DNA of 64,000 bases. Origin: Conus ventricosus (taxonomy: Eukaryota > Mollusca > Gastropoda > Neogastropoda > Conidae). Below are positions 21,571 through 32,110 of this stretch, in pieces. The translations under genes were made by a program, and so were the position numbers. Each line of letters starts with the position of its first letter. The first letter of the stretch is position 1. The notes beneath the pieces were generated by a model. It was given only the letters and a program-made list of their open reading frames with translations. It did not search any database and was not told the DNA's origin. The stretch is taken from assembly GCA_018398815.1 (NCBI GenBank), contig CM031604.1, positions 49,352,539-49,416,538 of the forward strand, given 5' to 3'.

Positions 21571-23165
21571 TTGTTCATAGAAATGCATATCAAATGTTTC
21601 ATTTATCACCATTCAATACTTTTTTTTAACCATCATATCAATTGTTTCTTTTATCCCCATTTCAGTTGTTTCTCCTACCATCATATTACTATTAGTTGTT
21701 TCTTTTACCATCATATCAGGTGGGTTTTTTTACTTCTGTATCATGTGTTTTCTTCACAACATCTGGTGTTTCATTTACCCTGTCAAATGTTTCCTTTTTC
21801 TGCCTTATCAATTGTTTCTGTTACCTCCATATCTTGTTTTTTGTTTTACCTGTATAGTCAGGTGGGTCTTTTTTTTTAACCACAGTATCAAGCATTTCTT
21901 TTACCCCACATAAAGTATTTATATAACCACGATAAGAAAATGTTTCTTCTTTGCCTCCATATCAAGTGTTTCCTTTACCTCATGCAATGTTTCTTTTTTC
22001 CATATTGTATTTTACCATGAAAGTGTTTCTTTAACCTTCATATGAAGCATTTCTTTCATCATCATATGATGTATAACTTATATCTCTGTATCCGGCATTT
22101 CTTTTACCTCCAAGTGAAACGTTTCTGGTGCATCCATGCCAGGTTTTTTTCAGTACCTTTTGAAGTGTTTCTTGTACCTCCATGTCCAGTGTCTTTTACC
22201 GCCATATCAAGCATTTCTTTCACCTCCATTTGGAGTGTTCCTTTTTACACTACATCATACGATTCTTTTACGACAAATTAAGTTTTTCTTCCACACCCAT
22301 GTGAAGTTTTTCTTTTATCTCCACTTAAAGTTTTCCTTTACCGATGAATCAGGTGTTCCTTTTATCACTATATCAAGCATTTCTTTAACTGCCATATCAA
22401 GCTGAGGCCAGTGTTTCTTTTCCCACCATATCAATTTTTTTCCCATTCTTCCCATATTAAGTGTTTATAACAAGTGTTTCTTATACATGGAATGTTCCTT
22501 CAACTTCTCAACCAGTGTTTCTCTGACTACCATATCAAGTACTTCTTTCACCTTCACATCAAGTAATTCTTTCCCCTTCATATCAAGGGTTTCTTTCACC
22601 TTCACATCAAGTACTTCTTTCACCTTCATATCAAGGGTTTTTTTTTTTTACCTTCATATCAAGTACTTCGTTCACCTTCACATCAAGTACTTGTTTCACC
22701 TTCATATCAAGGGTTTCTTTTACCTTCATATTAAATACTTCTTTCACCTTCATATCAAGGGTTTCTTTTACCTTCACATTAAATACTTCTTTCACCTTCA
22801 TATCAAGGGTTTCTTTTACCTTCATATTAAATACTTCTTTCACCTTCATATCAAGGGTTTCTTTTACCTTCACATTAAATACTTCTTTCACCTTCATATC
22901 AAGGGTTTCTTTTACCTTCACATTAAATACTTCTTTCACCTTCATATCAAGGGTTTCTTTTACCTTCACATTAAATACTTCTTTCACCTTCATATCAAGG
23001 GTTTCTTTTACCTTCACATTAAATACTTCTTTCACCTCCTATCAGGGTTTTGATTTTACTTCCTTATCCCCATACTAAGCGTTTCTTTTACCTCCATTTC
23101 AGCGTTTCTTCTGCCATCGTGTGAAGTGTCTCTTTTACCCCTTATCAAGTGATTCCTTACCACCA
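21571..23165. repeat. Minisatellite field with 24 bp monomer and 48 bp higher-order unit
   Basis: From 22690 to 23040 the sequence is a nearly perfect 48 bp array made of two 24 bp halves: CTTCATATCAAGGGTTTCTTTTAC and a CTTCACATTAAATACTTCTTTCAC type. To the left the same GTTTCTTTTACC-CCATATCA theme continues in ever more degenerate form to about 21571. Because 48 is a multiple of three, both strands stay open for long stretches (22487-23053 plus, 22631-23035 minus). No splice site or other evidence supports a protein. Confidence 0.9.
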
Positions 23166-23615
23166 CACCAAGCTGGGCGCCAGGGAAGAAGGAGGGTTAG
23201 GGTCAGAATTTTCAATGATACGATCTCAGTCTGGCCGCCTTATCGTGGGCAGAGGAGGGTCTTCCGCTTGGTGTGAGGGCATTCGTGACAGCACGGGTGT
23301 TTAGAAAGCGATCTTCAGCAGTTCTTTGCTTCATGTCAGAGTCGAGCTGGTGGGTCGTGTTCTCCCCATCTCCCCACCCCGTTCCTTCCTGCTCATCATC
23401 CTCCCGTCCTTAGCCCCCTTTCCACCCCTGGACTTCCTCCCTTCTCCTGTCCACGAAGTCTTGAGTGGGGGTCTAGAACCTGCTCTTTCAGTTAAAGTCG
23501 GGTGCCAGTTTGCCTTGGCACCCTGGGAGTATCGCGTGTGGTAGCGTCATTGATTGGGTTTTCGGCAAGGCATCGTAAAAGATTATATTAGAGCCATCAA
23601 GACAAAAGAGATATA
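23166..23615. other. Spacer between two satellites
   Basis: Moderate GC content, no gene supported. A short open frame at 23326-23544 lacks any recognisable domain. Confidence 0.5.
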
Positions 23616-23620
23616 CTGAT

Positions 23621-23985
23621 CATAAAGCCTCCACAATCATACTATATCACACATATCGTAAAGCCTCCACAATCATACTATATCACACATATCGTAAAGC
23701 CTCCACAATCATACTCTATCACATATTTCGTAAAGCCTCCACAATCATACTATATCACACATATCGTAAAGCCTCCACAATCATACTATATCACATATAT
23801 CGTAAAGCCTCCACAATCATACTCTATCACACATATCGTAAAGCCTCCACAATCATACTCTATCACATATATCGTAAAGCCTCCACAATCATACTCTATC
23901 ACACATATCGTAAAGCCTCCACAATCATACTATATCACACATATAGTAAAGCCTCCACAATCATACTATATCACATATAATCATC
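23621..23985. repeat. 36 bp satellite, about 10 copies
   Basis: AAGCCTCCACAATCATACT repeats every 36 bases (23625, 23661, 23697 and so on). Variation is limited to a few sites (TATATC or TCTATC, ACATAT or CATATA) that recur in different copies, as expected when arrays are homogenised by unequal exchange. Confidence 0.95.
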
Positions 23986-25063
23986 AGCAGGTGTGACGCT
24001 GGCATCGTTCACCTCTGTAAACAGATTTTTTTTGTTTGTTTTTTACTTCAAAATGAATGGGATGCCCTGCTTTTGTTACAGAGCAGTTGCATGGTGTACA
24101 ACAGTCGTCACATTATTAAAAACACGTGTTAAAGAGAGGGAGAGAGAGAAAAAAAACTTGCCACACAAAAGACCACAAAATTAAGACAATGAAGATTAGC
24201 CAGAATGCGCATTCTTCCAGAAAAGAAGAAGAAAAACATTTTCTAACCCAGACTTTGGGGCCAGAAAGCTCGGGACGACAGCTGTGTTCGGTGGATTACA
24301 GTCCGAGGGTGTGTACACTTCATTAACGATCATCTGAAAAGCCTAACTGGACGCACCTCATGGTATTTTACCCAGATTAGAACGCAGCGACTGGGAGTCA
24401 AGCAAACAAACATGACGTGAGCTTCCCCCCCCCCCCCCCCCCCCCCCCCCCCCAGTAAAGTATTACCAGGGAGACATTCCTAATGTGACGTATTTTGTGG
24501 CATTACAGGTGGAACAGTTCGGCGATGTCTTCCATTGATTAGACGTCGTCCGTTGACAATAATTATTAGTCAAATTCTATCCCGGCCAGACATCAACTTG
24601 GCCTCCACTGCTCGCATTAGCGTTTTGTGGACACATCAAACAAGCATATCTTTAATTGTTTGTGTTTGCGTATATTTGACAAATTATACTTTGTGACGTG
24701 GAGGTTGTTTTTTGGTTTGGTGCCCCCACACCCCACACCCCCTTGCCGGTCCTTTAACGTGGTGACAGCCCTGATGTGGCCCTTTGCGGTCGGCTGGGCT
24801 ATAAGCAACAGTATCATATCTTTTCCTTGCCGTTCCTGTTTAAAAAAACAAAACACGTCATTTCTGACGATGATGGTGGTGTTTTTCTTTTCGTCTTAGC
24901 GATGCACTTTTTTTTTTTAATCCACAGTCGCTGTCTCCTTGAATCTCTTAGTTGGACTACTCTGGGCGGGTCAGTTTATCAAGGAGGGAGGTCCAATTTC
25001 TCTTTATAGGTTTATTAAATAACAGTAACCAAAGTTTTGTGGAGCGGTGTAGGTGGAGAGGAC
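23986..25063. other. Non-coding stretch with poly(C) tract
   Basis: No coding signal found. Contains a 29-base C run at 24425-24453 and A/T homopolymers. Confidence 0.6.
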
Positions 25064-25300
25064 CAGGGCGGATCAGTTACTTAGAGAGGGGGGGTTCCAA
25101 AGTGGGGCAGGGTCCAGGGGCCGCCCAGGCCCCGTGGGGTCCAGGGCAAAGACCCGGTGGGGGGTCTGGGGGCAAAGCCCCCCAGAAGCTGAAGATATTT
25201 TCACTTTCTGAGGTGCTTTGGAGGCCTCTCCTGGTGTCTATTTACTATGAATCTGTACACAAATATGTCTGGACATTTTTTTTGCAGAAAGGCACTGTGA

Positions 25301-25873
25301 TCAACGAAAATACATAAACTTACTTACATAGGTTGACTGAGAGGGACAGGAGGGGCATCCATAGTTGCTCCACTGTTTACAGGAAATTCTTTGGCAGCAA
25401 CTGCATATAGGACCTATACTTGTAGCATAGGAGTCCACAGCTGCTTCAATATCAATGGGTATGTCACGATGGACCCTCATGAGCGCAAGACCATTCAGAC
25501 GGCCTGCTCCCATTGATGTGCGCGTGTAGGTTTTCAACGACCTCAGCCCAGAAATGGTCCTCTCACATTCAGCTGTGGTAATTGGCAAAGTGCAAATCAG
25601 TTTCAGCATCATGTGGATGTTGGGGTACATGTCCCTATCACAGGCCTTTAAGCTGCTCTCAATGGTGGAGGGAATGTCTCGTGGCTGGTTAAAATTTCTC
25701 CACTTGGTGCTCCATCGGTGAAGCTCAGCAGCCAGACCCTCTGAGTCAGGAAGGTCTGTGTCCCACAGTAACGCCAAGTGCTTTACACACCGTCTGGAAC
25801 AGCCAGGAAGGGCCCAGGTAAGCGAACCAAGTTTTCCGGAATCAGCTGAAGTGCGTCCTGGCAAGCTCTGCAT
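25301..25873 (-). pseudogene. hAT transposase C-terminal dimerisation region
   Basis: The reading shows the hAT C-terminal signature: C-E-R-T-I-S-G-L-R-S-L-K at about 25567, then the R-T-S-M-G and R-L-N-G-L-A-L-M strings. The arrangement matches the ZMYM1 / 52 kDa-repressor-like group of hAT-derived proteins. In the family this part pairs transposase subunits. The frame runs past the expected end into terminal sequence. Confidence 0.85.
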
Positions 25874-26217
25874 TCTTGAAGCGATCGTTCATCTGAGTGA
25901 CCAGATAGTCCAAGAATGGCACAGCAACTGATGTCCGGAAATAATCCATGGCTGTATCAGCAGGATGGTTTTCCCTCACGAGCTGCCTTGCATTTAGCCG
26001 GGGACTTGGATGATGGTGTCAAAGTTCTGGGCCATCTCAGTGGCTTCAAGGAACCAAGAAGCGCTGAAAACATCATCGACATTTGTTCTCAGTTCCTGAG
26101 GCTGGCAGTGATATTGGTTATTGCCGAATAGCATCCGCAATGTCTCGTGCACGCTTTTGGAGTTTCACACTCAGAGCTGGAGGTCCTGGAGGCACCGTCG
26201 GGTCACAACAAATGCAA

Positions 26218-26920
26218 TCAGGAATCCACTATCAGAGATTGCATGGAGCAGACCCGCGCTTTGCAGGCAGTGTCACCGTCCCAGTTGTCTTCCTGCGTTA
26301 TCTGACCCAAGCAATCAAACACAACTTGAGACATGGCAGCGAATGTCTCGAAAGCATGATGCCTTTCTACCCATCGGGTTCTACACAAGTCCACCAGCTT
26401 CTGTCTCTTGTTTTCGGTCGCAGCCTGTCCAATCACTTCTTCAAGTTTTCTTTGTCTCTTGGGTGACAGTGAAAAAAACAAAGACAGCTCTTTGAGAACT
26501 GCGAGCATATTTTTCACAGCTGGCACAGAACAGGCTTTGACAATGCAGAGGTTCAAACAGTGTGCAGCACAATGAAAATATAAAGCTTTCTCATTGATTT
26601 CCTGGATGCGTGCCTGCACACCTTTGAATTTGCCTGCCATGTTTGCAGCGCCATCATAGCCTTGGCCCCTGATGTTGGCAGCATCCAAATCCCAGTTCCG
26701 CAGAGACTGCAGAATGAGGCCAGCAAGGGTTTCCCCGGTGATGTCATCACACTCTACAAAAGAGAGGAAAGCTTTTGAATAACATTCGATGAATCCACAA
26801 AACGAATGACAATAGAAATTTGTTCCATGTTTGAAGCATCCGTGACCTCATCTGCAAGGTCTGCCGATGTTGAAAGATACGTCTTTCCACCACATACTTT
26901 CAAAAGAATCAGCATCCCGC
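26218..26920 (-). pseudogene. hAT transposase central region (DUF4371-like)
   Basis: Minus-strand frames at 26218-26688 and just upstream, joined across a frameshift near 26750, carry G-Q-G-Y-D-G-A-A-N-M followed by F-H-C-A-A-H-C-L-N-L. This is the conserved core around the catalytic region in ZMYM1-like hAT proteins. Further on, C-R-T-R-W-V-E-R-H is also typical. Between 25873 and 26218 the frame is lost. The N-terminal zinc finger is not recognisable. Confidence 0.82.
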
Positions 26921-27627
26921 ACGATGCAGGGGCAGAAAATAAGATGTGTTAACGTGTTAACATGTTCAAATTTATTTCTTTTCTTTTTCTGAGAGATGAA
27001 TTTGGTAATTTTCTTTTTTCAAAAAAGAAATTATAAAGCTGAGTTTTTTTTTTTTTTTTTTTTTTTGAGGGGGGGGGTTCCGGAACCCCTGGAACCCCCC
27101 CCCTCAGATCCGCCCCTGAGGACAACTTCACATCCCGCATGTTCACTGAACGAAGAACACGTCGAACACTTGTTGACTGGGAGTAATGGCGGAACTTACT
27201 CTCGTCTAGCGACTCTCTACCAAACTCACAAACAAACAAGAAAAAAAGAGGGTGAGGCGGGGCGTGGATGGGTGGGCACAATTTGCACATTGTCGTTGAG
27301 ATTAGCTGATGACGTGTTTGTGTGACGATCTTTTTGGGGTTGTTTTTGCTTCGTTTTCCCCCCAGCGCTCTACAATTGGGGAAAAAAACCATAGTATCAA
27401 AAAGAAAAACAGTAACGTTTTAAAAAAGAAAGAAAAACGTTGTACAAGTGCAGTGTCCGTCGAAGAACTAACTGTAACCGACCCCAGTTGTGAACACCTT
27501 GTTAAAGGGCCCAGAGGTAGATCATAGAACTTCGATAATCCCTGCTCCGGCTCTGGACAGTCAAAGTTGGCAACAGAGCGCGACAGAGACTGGAGACACA
27601 CAAACCTACAAAGACAGAAGAGAGGTG

Positions 27628-27673
<46 letters not shown>

Positions 27674-27842
27674 TGTGTGTGTAGGTCCATTCACGCGATA
27701 TGGGGAACACGGGTAAACATCCCGGGAGATTGGGGGGAGGTCTTACCTAACACAACAAGGATACCAACCATCGGAACCATCAGAATGGCGGCGAAAATGC
27801 CTTTTTTTTTTCTCTTTTTTTTTTTTTTAATGAATGTTGGAA

Positions 27843-27905
27843 GCCACAATGATTCGGACTGGCAACGCCTGACTGCGAACCCGGTGACCTACCACTGAGC
27901 CACCA
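27843..27905 (-). repeat. Possible tRNA-derived SINE head
   Basis: The minus strand reads GGTGGCTCAGTGGTAGG, a good polymerase III A box, followed at shorter than usual distance by GGGTTCGCAGTC, a weak B box. It may be a truncated SINE. Confidence 0.35.
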
Positions 27906-28331
27906 TGCCACACACGCAAGCAATCACAATGATGGTATAATGGTGTTTTATGAGCTAGTAAACAAAATGGCCGCTATGGGTAAAGTTTAATGATAACAAT
28001 ATGATATAATGATAAGAATATTAATGATAATAACAACAATAGGCCTAATAATGACGAGGAGGAGGACAATGATAATGATTTCTTACATGCCAATTAAAAA
28101 AACTGCCGCAATGGTTAAAGTTATTTAATAATAATAGTAATAATGATAGTAAAAGTAATAATAGTAATGCTACTACTACTAGTACTATTACTGATAGAGG
28201 AGGAGGGAGGAAGTGATGATTATGATTTTATAAAATAATTATGATCATGATAATTGAAGAGGACAGGAGTTTCCAGCCCTTTTTCAAATGTTACAAAGCT
28301 GTATGAAGAGTATGGAAAATGTCAACTTTAT

Positions 28332-28560
28332 GTGATCTGTATTCTGTGATTATGTTCAACACGCAATGTCAACTTTATGTGATCTGTATTCTGTGATTAT
28401 GTTCAACACGCTTCTACCTTATGTGATCTGTATTCTGTGATTATGTTCAACACGCAATGTCAACTTTATGTGATCTGTATTCTGTGATTATGTTCAACAC
28501 GCTTCTACCTTATGTGATCTGTATTCTGTGATTATGTTCAGCACGCTTCTACCTTGTGTC
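28332..28560. repeat. Alternating 47/44 bp tandem array
   Basis: GTGATCTGTATTCTGTGATT starts at 28332, 28379, 28423, 28470 and 28514, giving spacings 47, 44, 47, 44. The two unit types differ by CAATGTCAACTTTAT versus CTTCTACCTTAT, so the true period is 91 bp. Confidence 0.93.
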
Positions 28561-28577
28561 TATTGTTTGTTGATAAG

Positions 28578-28634
28578 GACACACACACACGCGCGCGCGG
28601 CGCCCGGACCACAAATACATGCACACCGCGCGCG

Positions 28635-28701
<67 letters not shown>
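28578..28701. repeat. CA and CG dinucleotide runs
   Basis: Mixed (CA)n and (CG)n, with (CG) blocks at about 28590-28599 and 28627-28642. Such alternating purine-pyrimidine DNA can adopt the Z form. Confidence 0.9.
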
Positions 28702-28703
<2 letters not shown>

Positions 28704-29205
28704 CGATCAGTAATCGTGTTCAGTAATGGCATCGATGACAATCACGACAGGATGACAGATGACGAAAATGAGAACATGATGACTACGATAATAGTAATGA
28801 TGGATTTTCTATTCATTTAAACAAACTGAGGAACCACTATGAACAATTAACTTTCATTTTCAAATAAATTATCACAGTATTATTTTTAAGTATGACATTT
28901 TCACCGGCTACTAGGCTAATGTATCTTTGTGTTCAGTTTCCTTTCATCATGTCCACAGACCTTTCAATGAAAATGGAAGTAAATATCAAAAAGAAAACAG
29001 TATGGTCCGCTGGTCTAAATGACGGCGTGATGGATTTTCAAAACAATTATCGTTCTCTTCATCTCCAAAATCCATGTTTATGGCGGAAAAAAGTATTCCT
29101 TCTAGCCAGTAAATATAATGAAGTTGAAAATAAAATAAGGTAGGGAACAGTAAACAATAAACAAGTAGGGTAACTCTGCTCCCATAAGAAAACCTAACAT
29201 AGAGT

Positions 29206-29918
29206 AAAATCGGAAATGAAATGAGGTAGGGAACAGTAAACGATAAACAGTAAACAAGTGGGTATGTTTTGCTCCCATAAGGAAACCTAACACAGAGCAA
29301 CTTTTATTCAAGACTGGCACAGCCTTTTAAACTTGAATAAAGTCAGACAAAATACATAGACGAACAATCTAATAGTGGGGGGAAAACAAGCGCAGGCCAA
29401 CAACTGAACTGTCTAGCAAAGATTTGGACTTGAGGGGAGGAGAGGGAGTTTGAAGATGGAGAAACTGGGAAAATGAAATTTAAAAAAAAAAAAAAAATTA
29501 TGTTACCGATATGAAAACTTTTCACTAGCTGCATAAGGGAACCATTGCAATCCCTTTTGAAGGCAGATATATTTGTATTGCCTGCTCCGGGGCCTTTCGC
29601 CCGCTTTCATATCGGTAACATAATTTTTTTTTTTTTTTTTTTTTTTCATTTTCCCAGTTTCTCCATCTTCAAACTCCCCTCTCCTCCCCTCAAGTCCAAA
29701 TCTTTGCTAGACAGTTCAGTTGTTGGCCTGCGCTTGTTTTTCCCCCACTATTAGATTGTTCGTCTATGTATTTTGTCTGACTTTATTCAAGTTTAAAAGG
29801 CTGTGCCAGTCTTGAATAAAAGTTACTCTGTGTTAGGTTTCCTTATGGGAGCAAAACATACCCCACTTGTTTACTGTTTATCGTTTACTGTTCCCTACCT
29901 CATTTCATTTCCGATTTT
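29206..29918. repeat. Large inverted repeat (foldback) 1
   Basis: Left arm 29206-29516 and right arm 29605-29918 are reverse complements over about 310 bases with only small differences, separated by an 88-base loop. Both arms include the A/T homopolymer after the TATCGGTAACATAA motif. Single-stranded DNA or RNA from here would fold into a long hairpin. Confidence 0.93.
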
Positions 29919-30214
29919 GCTTTGATTAAATTGAGGTTATTTGTATTTGTTTCTGTCCGTCTGTGTGTTTGTCTTTTGATCTCCCTTGCATCTTTGGGTG
30001 GATCCTCAGGCGTAGGCTCAAAGACTGTCCCCTACATTTTATATTATTTGCATAATGTCTTTAGTTTTACAACAACTTTTTTTCCTCCCCACACTTTCGT
30101 TTGGTTGCATTTACTACTCTTCGCTGGCTGCTCTGGGGGTGCTATTGGATTCTTTTTTGCACCCATGGTGGTGAGAACACCACAGTATTATGGACTGTGG
30201 TGTGTCTCTATTTG

Positions 30215-30248
<34 letters not shown>

Positions 30249-30253
30249 AGCGC

Positions 30254-30325
30254 AGACACAACCAGCCGTGTCTCCCTGATGAGTCCCGATCCAACGGGCG
30301 AAAGGCCTCGGAGCAGGCAATACAA
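30254..30325 (+). ncRNA. Hammerhead-like core, copy 1
   Basis: AGACAC and GTGTCT form a 6 bp hairpin (30254-30273), followed by CTGATGA at 30276-30282, a short stem of CCCG and CGGG, and GAAA at 30300-30303. These are the conserved strands of a hammerhead ribozyme in the right order. The third stem and the UH cleavage step cannot be built convincingly because a poly(C) run replaces the upstream side. It is an RNA-like relic at most. Confidence 0.35.
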
Positions 30326-30905
30326 ATATATCTGCCTTTAAAAGGGATTGCAATGGTTCCCTTATTCAGCTAGTGAAAATTTTTCATATCGGTAACATTT
30401 TTTTTTTTTTTTTTTTTAAATTTCATTTTCCCAGTTTCTCCATCTTCAAACTCCCCTCAAGTCCAAATCTTTGCTAGACAGTTCAGTTGTTGGCCTGCGC
30501 TTGTTTTTTTCCCCCACTATTAGATTGTTCGTCTATGTATTTTGTCTGACTTTATTCAAGTTTAAAAGGCTGTGCCAGTCTTGAATAAAAGTTACACTGT
30601 GTTAGGTTTCCTTATGGGAGCAAAACATACCCCACTTTGTTTTACTGTTTAACATAGAGTAATTTTTGTCAAGACTGGCCTTTTAAACTTGGTGATCTCA
30701 GACGTAGTACAAAAGACATGCCCCTAATTTAGGATTATTTGCATAATGTCTTTAGTTTTACAACAACTTTTTTTCCTCCCCACACTTTCGTTTGGTTGCA
30801 TTTACTACTCTTCGCTGGCTGCTCTGGGGGTGCTATTGGATTCTTTTTTGCACCCATGGTGGTGAGAACACCACAGTATTATGGACTGTGTGGGGTGCTC
30901 TATTG

Positions 30906-30942
<37 letters not shown>

Positions 30943-30947
30943 AGCGC

Positions 30948-31020
30948 AGACACAACCAGCCGTGTCTCCCTGATGAGTCCCGATCCAGCGGGCGAAAGGC
31001 CTCGGAGCAGGCAATACAAA
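30948..31020 (+). ncRNA. Hammerhead-like core, copy 2
   Basis: Same arrangement as copy 1: stem AGACAC/GTGTCT (30948-30967), CTGATGA 30970-30976, GAAA 30994-30997, preceded by a 34-base C run. Confidence 0.35.
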
Positions 31021-31345
31021 TATATCTGCCTTCAAAAGGGATTGCAATGGTTCCCTTATGCAGCTAGTGAAAATTTTTCATATCGGTAACATAATTTTTT
31101 TTTTTTTTTTAATTTCATTTTCCCAGTTTCTCCATCTTCAAACTCCCCTTTCCCTCTCAAGTCCAAATCTTTGCTAGACAGTTCAGTTGTTGGCCTGCAC
31201 TTGTTTTTCCCCCACTATTAGATTGTTCGTCTATGTATTTTGTCTGACTTTATTCAAGTTTAAAAGGCTGTGCCAGTCTTGAATAAAAGTTACACTGTGT
31301 TAGGTTTCCTTATGGGAGCAAAACATACCCCACTTGTTTACTGTT

Positions 31346-32087
31346 TAACATAGAGTAACTTTTGTTCAAGACTGGCCTTTTAAACTTGAATAAAGTCAGA
31401 CGAATACAAAGACGAACAATCTAATAGGGGGGAGGGGGGGGGGGGGGATTAAAGCGCCAGCCAACAACCCCTCTGTCATCACAGTGATGCCTTGGCAAGG
31501 ATTTGAACTTGAGGGGGGGGGGGGGGGTCACAATGAAGAAAATGGGAACATAAAATTAAGAAAATAATATGTTATAGATATGAAAACTCTTCACTAGCTG
31601 CATGAGGGAACCATCGTAATCCCTCTTGAAGGCAGATCTCTTTATATTGTCTGCTGCTAGGCCTTTCGTCCGCTGGATCAGACTCATCAGGAGACACGGC
31701 TGATTGTGTCTGTGCTCCTGGCGTCAAATGTCTCCCTGATGATTCCGATTCAGCGGACGAAAGGCCTAGGAGCAGGCAATACAAATAGATCTGCGCTGCC
31801 TTCAAGAGGGATTACGATGGTTCCCTCATGCAGCTAGTGAAGAGTTGTCATATTTATTATATATTTTCTTAATTTCATGTTCCCATTTTCTTCATCTTCA
31901 CCCCCCCCCCCCCCCCCCCCCCCCCCTTAAGTTCAAATCTTTACCAAGTCATTACTGTGATGACGGAGGGGTTGTTGGCCTGCGCTTGTTTTTCCCCCCA
32001 CTATTAGATTGTTAGTCTTTGTTTTCGTCTGACTTTATTCAAGTTTGAAAGGCTGTGCCAGTCTTGAATAAAAGTTACTCTATGTTA
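31346..32087. repeat. Large inverted repeat (foldback) 2
   Basis: Arms 31346-31691 and 31735-32087 are complementary, around a 43-base centre that contains the AGACAC/GTGTCT hairpin. Each arm carries a CTGATGA-stem-GAAA core, so two such cores face each other head to head (minus 31690-31664, plus 31736-31762). Confidence 0.88.
31664..31762. ncRNA. Head-to-head pair of hammerhead-like cores
   Basis: On the minus strand: the AGACAC/GTGTCT hairpin, CTGATGA at 31690-31684, a 5 bp stem GTCTG/CGGAC and GAAA at 31667-31664. On the plus strand: GCTCCTGGCGTC, CTGATGA at 31736-31742, stem TCCG/CGGA and GAAA at 31759-31762, then GGCCTAGGAGC. The plus copy could close stem III between GCTCCT and AGGAGC and has a GTC cleavage-type triplet, but its stem I is too short. 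Stem II keeps pairing while its bases vary among copies. Confidence 0.4.
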
Positions 32088-32110
32088 GGTTTTCGCATGG
32101 GAGCAAGAGT

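Larger units (their letters stand above)
25064..27118 (-). mobile_element. hAT-superfamily DNA transposon, decayed
   Basis: Ends read CAGGGCGGATC on the left (25064) and, complementary, GATCCGCCCCTG on the right (ending 27118), with a G-rich subterminal GGGGGGGTTCC shared by both ends. CAGGG-type ends suit hAT elements. No clean 8 bp target duplication is seen; only AGGAC is shared next to both ends. The transposase is coded on the minus strand and is broken. A long T run (27044-27066) sits inside the right end. Confidence 0.72.
27119..29205. other. Non-coding stretch with SINE-like head and simple repeats
   Basis: Includes a GA microsatellite (27637-27670), a possible tRNA-like head (27843-27905), AT-rich triplet repeats around 27980-28190, a 47/44 bp tandem array (28332-28560) and a CA/CG-rich run (28578-28701). 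No gene found. Confidence 0.6.
29605..32110. repeat. Cluster of direct ~690 bp repeats
   Basis: The block running from ATTTTCCCAGTTTCTCCATC to GTTAGGTTTCCTTATGGGAG occurs in direct orientation near 29640-29860, 30425-30620, 31120-31320 and 31880-32100. The complete unit is about 690 bp: the segment 30040-30690 is repeated at 30730-31380, including a poly(C) tract (30216-30246 and 30907-30940). The last copy forms the right arm of foldback 2. No reading frame or known transposon motif is present in the unit. Confidence 0.9.

Noticed and set aside
22487..23053. Long open frame rich in His-Ile-Lys-Tyr-Phe
   Set aside because: It is created by a 48 bp tandem repeat that leaves both strands open; no start context, splice sites or domain.
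23621..23985. Regular 36 bp repeats, superficially like a CRISPR array
   Set aside because: The whole 36 bp unit repeats with no unique spacers, the host is an animal, and no cas genes are near. It is a simple satellite.
30276..30303. Calling the CTGATGA-GAAA unit a working hammerhead ribozyme
   Set aside because: Stem III and the UH cleavage position cannot be completed in copies 1 and 2, so it is listed only as hammerhead-like.
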